59,680 bases of DNA from positions 1 through 59,680 of the forward strand of contig FZRE01000021.1 in NCBI GenBank assembly GCA_900199655.1, read 5' to 3'. This DNA is from Prevotellaceae bacterium KH2P17 (GTDB lineage Bacteria; Bacteroidota; Bacteroidia; Bacteroidales; Bacteroidaceae). The notes under the pieces were generated by a model. It did no database searches, was not told the DNA's origin, and worked only from the letters and a program-made list of their open reading frames with translations. This document shows positions 25,806 to 34,380 of the stretch, in pieces. The translations under genes and the position numbers were made by a program. Each line of letters opens with the position of its first letter. Positions within the stretch are counted from its first letter, which is position 1.

Positions 25806-26000
25806 ACAGGCGGTTTGCTAAGGGGGAGCCTACCCCCGCCCTCCCAAAGGGAGGGGTCGTTGTTGTGAGAGGTGGGTGGATAGGGTAAAGACTGCTGTTG
25901 TTGTCTTTATGTTATCCATCCGGTAAAGACTCCCTCCCCCTTGGGAGGACGTGGGTAGGCTTTTCCTTCCCTTAGAAATGGGAGGCGGAGGAGAGAATGA
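25806..26000. repeat. Degenerate hairpin repeats in the gap between the two Sus operons
   Basis: Segments such as GCCTACCCCCGCCCTCCC at about 25827 and TCCCCCTTGGGAGGACGTGG at about 25934 are inverted with respect to each other and resemble decayed arms of the 116-nt hairpin family, followed by a half copy CTTCCCTTAGAAATGGGAGGCGGAGGAG at about 25966-25994. No gene is seen in this 680-bp gap. Confidence 0.5.
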
Positions 26001-26125
26001 CATATTAGCAGTAACTTGGGGGCGGGTGCGGCGGTTTGCTGACGGTTGAAGATGGCGGCTTAAAAGAAGTTTTCTGTTGCCCCGTATCTTCAATCGCAGG
26101 GTGTTGCAGAGAAGCCAAGGGGAAA

Positions 26126-26160
26126 AAAGAAAGGGCATCGGTTACGTGAAACCGATGCCC
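26126..26160 (-). terminator. Rho-independent terminator of operon 2
   Basis: GGGCATCGGTT (26133-26143) pairs with AACCGATGCCC (26150-26160) around a 6-nt loop; in the minus direction the stem is followed by TTTCTTTTTTCCCC. It lies 20 bp after the stop of the GHL10 gene. Confidence 0.85.
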
Positions 26161-26180
26161 CGGAGTGGCGGAAATGGCTG

Positions 26181-27587
26181 TTACGGGAGTGTACTGAGGT
26201 ACTTGTCTATGCCCTGCTTCAGCGATTTCCAGTAGTCGAAGTTGCGCACGTGAACCATGTCGAACACGAAGTAGCCGTCAGCGGCGTTGATGCAGGCGTC
26301 GACGGAGTTGGTTACTGCCGGGCCGGCATTGCCGTTCTCAAACCCGGTGGGGTTGCCAACATCGGGCCCGGCGGCAAACGGCACGGCGCCCTGCAGCAGC
26401 TTGCGGGCCTGCTGGCAGAAGCCCTGCATGGTCCATTCCGTGGTTCCGTAGACCTGCGAAGCCGGGGCATAGGCCCCCAGCAGCATGCAATCGAGCTTGT
26501 CGGCGTAGCCGTATTTCTGGTAGTCGGCATTGGCCCACTGCGGGTAGTCGGCGGCAGGATTATACTTGCTGCTGGCCCAGTTTACGCCCATCTCGTAGTA
26601 GGTGGAGTACCATGCGCCCACGTAAACACCCACCTTGATGCCGGGGTTGAGGCCGTGAACCTTGTCCGTAACCCGCCCAACGAAGTCGTAGATGGTCTTG
26701 GCACGGAAGGCCAGCCAGTCCTTGAAGTATTTGCCGGGTGCTGCGGGCAGCGAAGCTGTGCCTGGTTGCAGTACATCGGCAGCGAAATCGACGCTTTCGA
26801 CGCCCAGATAGTCTTCAAACTTCTTTCTTGTTACATCCGAGAAGTCGGACAGCAGGTTGTCGAACCGGCACCGGTCGAGGAAGATGGCGTCGATATCGTA
26901 CTTGCACAGGTCGGCTATGAGGTTGAGCAGGTACGTCTGCACGTCGTCGTTGCATGGATTGAGGAACTTTGTGCCGTAGTATCTGCTGTCTGTCGGGTCG
27001 GTTGAAGTTAGGTCCAGCTCATTCGTCAGACCGTCTTCCAGGTTGAGCGTTGTTACCCACTGCCGCTTGCCGGCATCGCGGAACACGGCTCCCTGCTCGC
27101 CAAGTCCGTAGGGGTTGAGGGTTCCGCCCACGAACGTGTTGAAGGCCGCATCGACTTTGAGGCCCAGTTCGTGGCCGATGTCTATGAATGCCTGCAGGTA
27201 ATCCCAGGTGGCCGTGCGCTCAAAATACCGGTAGTTGGGGCCGTCCCAGTAATCGAGCTTGGTTATCTGGTCGGTGTAGGAGGTCTTGTAAAGCACGTCG
27301 CCCATGGAGGGGCGCACGTCTACCACCACATCCGTAAAGCCGGCATCCTTGGCTTTCTGCAAGTCTTCGCGTATGTTGTCCTTGCTGTTGGCAAAGCGCG
27401 GGAAGTTGGCGGTGGCGTCAATCCAGATATAGCGCGGCTTGGCCTGTGTGGTTTCCGGCTTTGGAGAAGTTCCGTCCCACTGCCAGTTCTCGAGCGTGCG
27501 TTCGTGCTCTTCGCCGCTGCATGCACTCAGCGAGCACATGCAGGCGGCAAGGGCAAGGATATAATCTGCTATTCTTTGTATCTTCAT
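26181..27587 (-). CDS. GHL10-type family 10-like glycosidase lipoprotein
   Basis: 468 residues. Lipoprotein signal MKIQRIADYILALAACMCSLSAC with lipobox LSAC. The body is a TIM-barrel of the glycosyl hydrolase-like 10 group (PF02638): RYIWIDATANFPRFANSKDNIREDLQKAKDAGFTDVVVDVRPSMGDVLY, GHELGLKVDAAFNTF, KYDIDAIFLDRCRFDNLLSDFSDVTRKKFEDYLG and KVHGLNPGIKVGVYVGAWY. The surface or periplasmic location suits glycan processing with SusC-2/D-2. Substrate unknown. It is the last gene of operon 2 and is followed by a strong terminator. Confidence 0.82.
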   Translation of the reverse strand: MKIQRIADYILALAACMCSLSACSGEEHERTLENWQWDGTSPKPETTQAKPRYIWIDATANFPRFANSKDNIREDLQKAKDAGFTDVVVDVRPSMGDVLYKTSYTDQITKLDYWDGPNYRYFERTATWDYLQAFIDIGHELGLKVDAAFNTFVGGTLNPYGLGEQGAVFRDAGKRQWVTTLNLEDGLTNELDLTSTDPTDSRYYGTKFLNPCNDDVQTYLLNLIADLCKYDIDAIFLDRCRFDNLLSDFSDVTRKKFEDYLGVESVDFAADVLQPGTASLPAAPGKYFKDWLAFRAKTIYDFVGRVTDKVHGLNPGIKVGVYVGAWYSTYYEMGVNWASSKYNPAADYPQWANADYQKYGYADKLDCMLLGAYAPASQVYGTTEWTMQGFCQQARKLLQGAVPFAAGPDVGNPTGFENGNAGPAVTNSVDACINAADGYFVFDMVHVRNFDYWKSLKQGIDKYLSTLP

Positions 27588-27610
27588 GTTTGCTGTTTTT
27601 AACGGGTTCG

Positions 27611-29302
27611 TTATTTGTCAATGCAGTCAACCTGTAACCCTCCGAAGGAGAGGTGAGTGTTGGAGGCATAGAAGATGTAGAGGATGTAGCCATCCTCGGA
27701 CGGGGTGATGAGCACGTCGCCGAAGCGGCCGTCGGCTGCAGCGCCAACCGAGCCGTACAGGTCGCCCATGGTATAGGTGTACTTCAGCGAGCTGCTGGTG
27801 TCTATGGTGCCTGACAGGGTGGCGGGAGCGGTGGCATCGTAGAGGTAGATGTGGCCGGGCAATCCCCAACTCGGCCAGTAGCCCATCTCAAAGACGGAGA
27901 GGTATCTGGCACCGTTAAACTCGCGTATGTCGGCTGCTCCGGTGTTGTAACCCCAGCCTGCGCCGCTGCTGTTGCCACTCAGCAACTGGGTGGCATTTTT
28001 CCAGTCCTTGGCGTAGTAGAGCGGACAGTTGCCGCTGTCGTAGTAATCGAACAGGCAGCCGTCGGCCGTGTTGGTGCTGCAGGCCACCACTTTGGAGACG
28101 CCGTCCTGGCCGCCCCAGGCGTTTACACCGCTGAAGAGAATGTTCTCTGCGGGGCCTGCCTGCCCGTTGGTAACAATCCAGCGGATGGCGTTCTGGCAGT
28201 TGTACGGAGTAGCGGTGATGATGGCGTTGCCGTTGAGGTCGCCCTGCACATGCAGGCGTGCACCTATGTCTACGCCCAGGTTGTTGGGGTAGGAGAGGAA
28301 TAGCTCGGGTGCCGTGGTAACGGAATTGGTCTTCCAGATGTGGAGGGTCTGCCCGCTCTCGGCAAAATCGCAGATGAGCATGTTGCCCGCACAGTCGCTG
28401 GTAATGGCTCCGGTGGCTTTGGCCGAACCTAAGTTAATGGTGCCCATCAGGGTGCCGGTGGCCTTGCGGAAATACTGCGGCACAGAACCGTCGCCCAGAT
28501 TGAGTATGACCGAGCCGCCAATGCAGGCCAGGGTAGGATGCGTGGCGGCCGGGTTGGTAACGCCCAGCGTGGTCATGTCGTTCTCAAAGAGCTTGGTCTC
28601 GCTGCCTGCCCGGTAGCCACTCTTGATTTTCTGCGGTACCTGCTTGATGACGGTATAGGTGGCTTTATCGGTGCCGTTGTCGGCAGTAACGGTAAATTCT
28701 ACCGGGGTGTTGTAGTTAAGAGGCTGTGCAGGGTCGGGCGAAATGGTGGCATGGGGCGAGAGTGTGATGTCGGCCGTCAGGTCCGTCAGGTCTTGTCCGG
28801 TAGCCAGGTAAATGGTTTTGGCAGCCTCGTCTATTACGCCCGTGAAGTCGCCCGGCTGCAGGGCAAAGGCCTTGATTTGGCATTTGTCCGACCGGGTCAT
28901 CTGCCCGGAGATGGTGATAGATTTCTGCTGGCCATAGGGGTCGGTGTAGGTAAACTCGTTCTTCTTGGTAAGGTCGAGCACGCCGAGACCGGGTTCCAGC
29001 TTGCAGTTGTTCTCAAGGGTGGCGACAATCTTCATGGATTTGAGATATTCTTCCGTGGTGTTGTCGCTCTCCTCCGGATAATAATAAGGTATGGGGATAA
29101 CGTAATCGGTAATGTCCGAGCTGTTGTCAATCTGCCAGTTAACTGCGAGCTTATCCACGTTGGGGCCGGCAGTGAAGTAGGCGGCCAGACTCGACAGCCC
29201 CGCACGGTTGGCCGTAGGCGCCACCTTCTCCTCGTCGGCACAGCCGGCGAGCAGGAACAGGGCAGCCAACGAGCCTGCGATGTATGATAGTTGCTTTTTC
29301 AT
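27611..29302 (-). CDS. DUF5018 domain lipoprotein of a glycan utilisation locus
   Basis: About 563 residues from ATG 29302 (MKKQLSYIAGSLAALFLLAGC, lipobox LAGC). The N-terminal part has the DUF5018 pattern: two Ig-like cadherin-style repeats with GVLDLTKKNEFTYTDPYGQQKSITISGQM and a repeated TYTVIKQV motif. The C-terminal half (from about residue 240) looks like a beta-propeller: LACIGGSVILNLGDG, SDCAGNMLICDFAESGQTLHIWKT, GRFGDVLITPSEDGYILYIFYAS. In family context these are SusE/F-like surface glycan-binding proteins encoded after SusD. The start is 20 bp downstream of the SusD-2 stop. Confidence 0.78.
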   Translation of the reverse strand: MKKQLSYIAGSLAALFLLAGCADEEKVAPTANRAGLSSLAAYFTAGPNVDKLAVNWQIDNSSDITDYVIPIPYYYPEESDNTTEEYLKSMKIVATLENNCKLEPGLGVLDLTKKNEFTYTDPYGQQKSITISGQMTRSDKCQIKAFALQPGDFTGVIDEAAKTIYLATGQDLTDLTADITLSPHATISPDPAQPLNYNTPVEFTVTADNGTDKATYTVIKQVPQKIKSGYRAGSETKLFENDMTTLGVTNPAATHPTLACIGGSVILNLGDGSVPQYFRKATGTLMGTINLGSAKATGAITSDCAGNMLICDFAESGQTLHIWKTNSVTTAPELFLSYPNNLGVDIGARLHVQGDLNGNAIITATPYNCQNAIRWIVTNGQAGPAENILFSGVNAWGGQDGVSKVVACSTNTADGCLFDYYDSGNCPLYYAKDWKNATQLLSGNSSGAGWGYNTGAADIREFNGARYLSVFEMGYWPSWGLPGHIYLYDATAPATLSGTIDTSSSLKYTYTMGDLYGSVGAAADGRFGDVLITPSEDGYILYIFYASNTHLSFGGLQVDCIDK

Positions 29303-29322
29303 GTTCTGATGCTTTTTGATGG

Positions 29323-30963
29323 TTATTTCCACTCCGGGAATTGTTCAATCTCGCTGTTGTTGTTGATTTCGCTCTGCGGAATGGGCAGGCGGTTCATCTT
29401 CTGCGGGAAGTTCAAGTCCTGGTTGTCGACAGTTACGTAGGTATATTTGAAGTGGTCGCCCTGCTTCTCTATCCTGAAGCCGTGGCGGCGGATGCCGGTG
29501 AAGGCTTTTTCGGCCAGTCCCCAACGGCGCATGTCCCAGTAGTAGAGCCCCTCGAAGGCCAGTTCCACCTTGCGTTCATGGCGGAGGGCGGCAAACAGAT
29601 TGTCGCCACTAAGGCCTGCAACATCGGGCAGTGACACTCTGCGGCGTACCTTGTTGATGTACTCCATGGCCTGCTTGTTGTCGCCGGTGCGGTAGCAGGC
29701 CTCGGCGTAGTTGAGGTACACTTCGGCCAGGCGGAATGCTATCCAGGGCTGCGTGCTGGCCTGCTGCTCGGCGTAGGCGTGGTTCTCGTCTACGAACTTG
29801 CGCAGGTAGTAGCCGGTTGTTGTACGGCCGTCGGCCTTTGGCTCAATCTGCCACTGGCACCATCCGTCGGTACCGCCTACGAAAGGCTCTATGGTACGGT
29901 CTCTCCATGCGGCTCCGTTGCAGAGAATGGTGGCCTGGAAGCGTGGCTCAAGCTGGTCGTAGGGTGGGGTGCTCAGCGTGCCTTCTGCGGCATGCCAGGC
30001 AGTCCAGTCGGCCTTGCCTCCTGTTGCCAACTCGTATTCCTCGACCATGTCCTGGGTTGGGGTGGCGTAACCGCCCGTCATGGCCATGGCTGCCGTGGTG
30101 TGATCTCCGCCCGGAGCGTAATAGCCGTCGAAGCTGTGGCTCATGTTGGACTTGATGTCGTAGCTGTACTGGTAGATGTCCTCGCTGTTGCCATCGGTAA
30201 AGGCGTCGGCATAGTTAGGAGTAAGTTCATAGCCCATGGCGAATACTTTTTCGCCGGCTTCCTTTACGGCTGCCCAGTTGCCGGCGTAAAGCATGGCACG
30301 CGAGAGGAGCGCGTAGGCGGCACCGCTGGTAAGACGGCCTTTGGCGTTGGTGCTTACCGGCAGGTTCTGGCCGGCATAGGAGAGGTCGTCGTAAACAAAC
30401 TTCCAACAGTCTTCCTCGGAACTCAGTGCCTTATTGGTGCTGATTTGGCTGAGGTCGCTGTACAGGATAGCCTGATGGTAGCGCTTGAGCAACTCGTAAT
30501 AATACATGCCCCGGAAGAAGCGCAACTCGGCCTCGAGGCGCCTGGTGGTGGCCTCATCGAAGCTGCTGGCTTGCAGCTTGGCGAGCGACTCGTTTGCACG
30601 TCTGATTTGTTCGTAGGTACTTTCCCATACGCCCATGTAGACATCCACGTAGCTGGGCGACAGGATGATGCCGCCGTAAGATATCTCGCTGGGGATATAA
30701 CAGTGGGCGTTGTAGTTCATGTTGCCGTACTTGAACTCGTCGGTCAGTCCCTCTGTCATTCCGACTGCACACTGGTAGGTGTTGAAGCTGCCCATGTTGG
30801 GAATGTCGGCATAGTGATAGTTCACTGCCATTTCCGCGTATTCGGGCTTGCTCCACACCAGTTTGTCGGTAGCTTTGTTGGTAGGGTCAATGTCCAGGAA
30901 GTCGTTACAGGAGGCCAGCCCCATAACAGCCAACAAACAGAGACCAATATGTTTTACTTTCAT
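29323..30963 (-). CDS. SusD/RagB-type glycan-binding lipoprotein, operon 2
   Basis: About 546 residues from ATG 30963 (MKVKHIGLCLLAVMGLASC); a longer open frame upstream is an antisense-like shadow of the SusC-2 end. SusD features: CNDFLDIDPTNKATDKLVWSKPEYAEMAVNYHYADI, RAMLYAGNWAAVKEAGEKVF, PWIAFRLAEVYLNYAEACYRTGDNKQAMEYINKVRRR and LRHERKVELAFEGLYYWDMRRWG. It follows SusC-2 by 17 bp. Ligand unknown; the very different sequence from SusD-1 suggests another glycan. Confidence 0.9.
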   Translation of the reverse strand: MKVKHIGLCLLAVMGLASCNDFLDIDPTNKATDKLVWSKPEYAEMAVNYHYADIPNMGSFNTYQCAVGMTEGLTDEFKYGNMNYNAHCYIPSEISYGGIILSPSYVDVYMGVWESTYEQIRRANESLAKLQASSFDEATTRRLEAELRFFRGMYYYELLKRYHQAILYSDLSQISTNKALSSEEDCWKFVYDDLSYAGQNLPVSTNAKGRLTSGAAYALLSRAMLYAGNWAAVKEAGEKVFAMGYELTPNYADAFTDGNSEDIYQYSYDIKSNMSHSFDGYYAPGGDHTTAAMAMTGGYATPTQDMVEEYELATGGKADWTAWHAAEGTLSTPPYDQLEPRFQATILCNGAAWRDRTIEPFVGGTDGWCQWQIEPKADGRTTTGYYLRKFVDENHAYAEQQASTQPWIAFRLAEVYLNYAEACYRTGDNKQAMEYINKVRRRVSLPDVAGLSGDNLFAALRHERKVELAFEGLYYWDMRRWGLAEKAFTGIRRHGFRIEKQGDHFKYTYVTVDNQDLNFPQKMNRLPIPQSEINNNSEIEQFPEWK

Positions 30964-30980
30964 AATACTTCCTTTCTTGA

Positions 30981-33900
30981 TTAGAATGTTACGTTTATGC
31001 CACCCATGAACGTGCGCTGCTGGGGATAGTAGCCGTTGTTTACGCGCGGTGATTCGGGGTCGATGCCGGTAGGCAGGCAGTCGATGGTAAACAGGTTGGA
31101 ACCTTCTACATAGAGACGGATGCGCTGGATGCCGATGGCTCTGAGCCAAGCCTGGGGCAGGGTGTAGCCTATCTGGGCCGTCTTGAGGCGGACGTAGTCG
31201 CCTTTTTTCATCCAGAAAGTGGAGGCCAGACCGTTGTCGCCGCCATGACTGAGGTTGCCCGTAGTTAGCCGCGGGTACTCGCCGTTGGGATTGTCTAAGC
31301 TGTAGGATTTCTGTACGAGCCAGAGCGGAGAGTTTGCTCCTTCCTTGAAGGTTTGCGTCCACACGGTATTGTCATCGGCTCCGTTGTAGTATGTGCCAAG
31401 CAGAGAGACGTCGAAGTCGAACCCACCAGTGAACTGGAGGTTCAGGTCGATGCCGTTCCAGGTAGCTCCCAGGTTGAGTCCGCCCATGATTTGAGGGCGG
31501 TTGCTGCGGCCGGTGCGGGCACGATCGCCCTCCCATGTAATCTGTCCGTCGCCGTTCAGGTCCTTGAATTTGATGTCGCCCACGTTGGGCCGCGAGCTGT
31601 ACCAGGCCGACTTGGTAATTTCTTCCTCCGAGCGATAGAGGCCTTCGGCTATCCAGCACTCATAGCTGTCTACGCTTGTACCTACCACTTTGAGTTGGTT
31701 GGAGGTGTTGGGACTGTCGGGATAGCGCAGCCACTTGCTCTTGGCGTAAGTCATGTTGAGGCTGGCATGGTAGTTGAAAGGCTTGCCTGCCAGGCTGAAC
31801 GAGTTGCGGTGGGAGATTACCCACTCAAAACCGTAGTTGCTGTAACGGTTGTTGTTCATGTACGTAGGATAATACCCGCCCATGGAAGGTGCCTTGTCGC
31901 CACCCATGGCGGCCAGCAGGTCGTAGTTCAGGTTGTAGAACCAATCGAATTCCAGTCCCAATTTGCCGTTCCAGAGCGTGGCATCGAAGCCGATGTTTGA
32001 AGAGCGGGTCTTGGACCAAGTGAGTTCGGGATTGGGCACGCCCGTGGTGTAGAGCGTGCGGTAAGCGGTGCCGTCGAAGATGCGGTTGCCCCCAATGCTG
32101 TAGGTGGAGAGGAATGAGAAGGCCGGTACTCCGTCGTTACCCAAAAGACCGATGGAGCCTCTGAGCTTGAGGTCGTCGAGCCAGGAACGCGTTGACTGCA
32201 TGAACGGCTCGTTCGAAATACGCCAAGCTGCCGAAAAAGAGGGGAAGAATCCCCACCGTTTGCTGGATACGTTGCCGTTGAAGTTGTAGGAACCGTCGTA
32301 TCGGCCGCTGAACTCAGCCAGATAGGTGTCGGCGTAGTCGTATTTCAGTCGGAACACGTAACCGGCCGTGCGGGTATGTCCGCTGTAGCCGTCGACGGGA
32401 TTTTCTTTCAGCGCTGTACCGAAGGAGAGCTCCGGAAGCTCGGCAAAAGGTACGTGGTCGGCATAGGCAGCCATCGTACTCGATTTGTAGTCGCGCCCTT
32501 CTACCAGCAACATGGCATCTACGTTGTGTTTTTCAGCAAAGCGGCGAGCATATTCCACACTGAACTGTCCGATGAGTTGCTCGGTGGTGTATTGCCCTTC
32601 GCCGACGTGGTTGAGCGTAGAAGAAGCGTTTCGGGGGTCTTCATTGAGCGTGTAGCCGCCTTGGGCATTCATGGAATAAGTCTGGTAGGGCGTGTCGAGG
32701 TTTTTGTTCTTTGACGACAGATAGTCGTATGATGCGGTGACTTTAAATGTCAATCCCTGAAGCCAAGGGGCAGCGTATTCCACGCTCAAGTTGGAGTTGA
32801 GCTCAAAGCTGCGTGTCTTCTTGTAGCCCGACTCGTAAACAGCTGCCAGTGGACTGTAGGCTACTGCAGCGTTGTTTGGAATGGTGGCGGTGTAGAGACC
32901 GTTGTACCGTTGGGGCAGGAAAGGGTGCATCATTATGGCTTGGTGCCCGATGGAGAGCCATCCTACCTCGCCACCACCACCGCTGCCGTCATCGGCACCA
33001 CCCGAATTATAGCCGGGCGTGCTGCGGCGTCCGGTGGTTCCGGCGGCTCCGAAGCTCACTTTCCAGTCTTTGCCGACTTTGGAGTCCAGGTTTACACGCA
33101 TGTTGTAACGGCGGTAATCGAAGTTATCAACGTTGCCTTTCTGGTTGAAGTAGCCTGCTCCGAGATAGTAGTGCATGTCGGGTGTGCCTCCCTGCAGGCT
33201 TACGTTGTGCTTGATGTTGGTGCCGGTTCCGAAGACTTTCCCTATATAGTCCACGTTGTCCCAGCCGTCGGCGGAGTCGCCGTTGAGCATGGCCTCTACG
33301 TTGGCTTTTGTATATATGGGTACATAGTCTTCACGTTTGGATATAGTGCCACTGGCCAGTTTGTCCATCATGTCGGCCATGTTATAGTAGTCGGCATATT
33401 CGGGCCCGTTCATAAAAGTCGGGAAGTTGGCATTGACGGAGATTCCATACTGTCCGCTGTAAGATATCTGAGCCTTGCCTTCGCGACCTTTCTTCGTGGT
33501 AACGATGACAACTCCTCCTGCGGCGTTGAGTCCATAGACAGCAGCGGCAGCACCGTCCTTTAATACCGAGATGCTTTCAATGTCGTTGGGGTCGATGTCG
33601 TTGATAGAACGAGGCATGCCGTCGACGATGTAGAGTGCTTCGTACTGGGAACCGCGAATGCGCAGACTGGCTTGGTCATCGCCCGGCTCGCCCGATACCT
33701 GCACGGATGAAAGACCCGGCAGCTTTCCTCCTAATACGCTTGATACGTTGGTAGAAGGGCCTTCGAGCAGCGCGTCGCCCCTGATGGCCGACACGGCTCC
33801 GGTCAGTGAGGCTTTCTTGGCTGTGCCGTAGCCTACAACAACTACATCATTCAGAGTGGATGCGTCGTCTTTCAGGGTGATGTCAATGTGGCTGCGCCCA

Positions 33901-34190
33901 CCGACTTTAACCTCCTGACTCTGCATACCGATGTAAGAGAACACGAGCACTCCATTGTGCCCCACTTCGACATTGTACCTACCGTTTGCATCGGTGATGG
34001 CTCCGCTTTGCGGATGTCCTTTCACCAAAACGCTTACGCCTGGCAATGTCTCACCTGAACCATCTCTGACCGTTCCGCTCACGCTGTTCTGTGATTGCGC
34101 CGGAAGAAGCACAAAGAACAGAGCCATGAGGCTTATCAGAAATGTCTTGCTAAGCAGAGAATTCTGCCAAGATGTCTTGTAATCCTTCAT
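30981..34190 (-). CDS. SusC/RagA TonB-dependent transporter, operon 2
   Basis: 1069 residues with a signal peptide (TFLISLMALFFVLLPAQS), carboxypeptidase-D-like domain (VSGTVRDGSGETLPGVSVLVKG), TonB box (STLNDVVVVGYGTAKKASLTGAVSAI), plug (LRIRGSQYEALYIVDGMPRSINDIDPNDIESISVLKDGAAAAVYGLNAAGGVVIVTTKKG) and a barrel ending RTFMGGINVTF. First gene of operon 2 with SusD, DUF5018 and GHL10 genes. Its promoter region is a near copy of that of operon 1, which suggests joint control. Confidence 0.92.
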   Translation of the reverse strand: MKDYKTSWQNSLLSKTFLISLMALFFVLLPAQSQNSVSGTVRDGSGETLPGVSVLVKGHPQSGAITDANGRYNVEVGHNGVLVFSYIGMQSQEVKVGGRSHIDITLKDDASTLNDVVVVGYGTAKKASLTGAVSAIRGDALLEGPSTNVSSVLGGKLPGLSSVQVSGEPGDDQASLRIRGSQYEALYIVDGMPRSINDIDPNDIESISVLKDGAAAAVYGLNAAGGVVIVTTKKGREGKAQISYSGQYGISVNANFPTFMNGPEYADYYNMADMMDKLASGTISKREDYVPIYTKANVEAMLNGDSADGWDNVDYIGKVFGTGTNIKHNVSLQGGTPDMHYYLGAGYFNQKGNVDNFDYRRYNMRVNLDSKVGKDWKVSFGAAGTTGRRSTPGYNSGGADDGSGGGGEVGWLSIGHQAIMMHPFLPQRYNGLYTATIPNNAAVAYSPLAAVYESGYKKTRSFELNSNLSVEYAAPWLQGLTFKVTASYDYLSSKNKNLDTPYQTYSMNAQGGYTLNEDPRNASSTLNHVGEGQYTTEQLIGQFSVEYARRFAEKHNVDAMLLVEGRDYKSSTMAAYADHVPFAELPELSFGTALKENPVDGYSGHTRTAGYVFRLKYDYADTYLAEFSGRYDGSYNFNGNVSSKRWGFFPSFSAAWRISNEPFMQSTRSWLDDLKLRGSIGLLGNDGVPAFSFLSTYSIGGNRIFDGTAYRTLYTTGVPNPELTWSKTRSSNIGFDATLWNGKLGLEFDWFYNLNYDLLAAMGGDKAPSMGGYYPTYMNNNRYSNYGFEWVISHRNSFSLAGKPFNYHASLNMTYAKSKWLRYPDSPNTSNQLKVVGTSVDSYECWIAEGLYRSEEEITKSAWYSSRPNVGDIKFKDLNGDGQITWEGDRARTGRSNRPQIMGGLNLGATWNGIDLNLQFTGGFDFDVSLLGTYYNGADDNTVWTQTFKEGANSPLWLVQKSYSLDNPNGEYPRLTTGNLSHGGDNGLASTFWMKKGDYVRLKTAQIGYTLPQAWLRAIGIQRIRLYVEGSNLFTIDCLPTGIDPESPRVNNGYYPQQRTFMGGINVTF

Positions 34191-34253
34191 GGATAAATTT
34201 TCAATTATCAGTTAAACATTGAGAAACTTGCTCTTAAACTAAGTATTCGAGTG

Positions 34254-34330
34254 CAAATATAGATTTTTTAAGGATAAGTTCCAATATATTTTCAATAAAT
34301 CTTCGTTTATTTATTAAATTATTTGTAAAT
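34254..34330 (-). promoter_or_regulatory. Promoter and conserved upstream block of the SusC-2 operon, shared with a divergent gene
   Basis: TATATTTG on the minus strand (34261-34254) is a perfect TAnnTTTG -7 element. The block from 34281 to about 34326 (plus strand ATATTTTCAATAAATCTTC ... TTTATTAAATTATTTGTAA) matches 25561-25610 with the same offset. It lies 50-100 bp upstream of the divergent DUF4434 gene at 34381, so one operator could act on both directions. Confidence 0.65.
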
Positions 34331-34380
34331 TGCAACCGTTTTGCAACTTAATAATTAAAAAGTTATCAATATCAACTAAA

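Noticed and set aside
29323..31362. Extended N-terminus of the second SusD frame up to 31362
   Set aside because: The extra 133 residues are an out-of-frame read of the SusC-2 3' end; the lipoprotein signal starts at ATG 30963.
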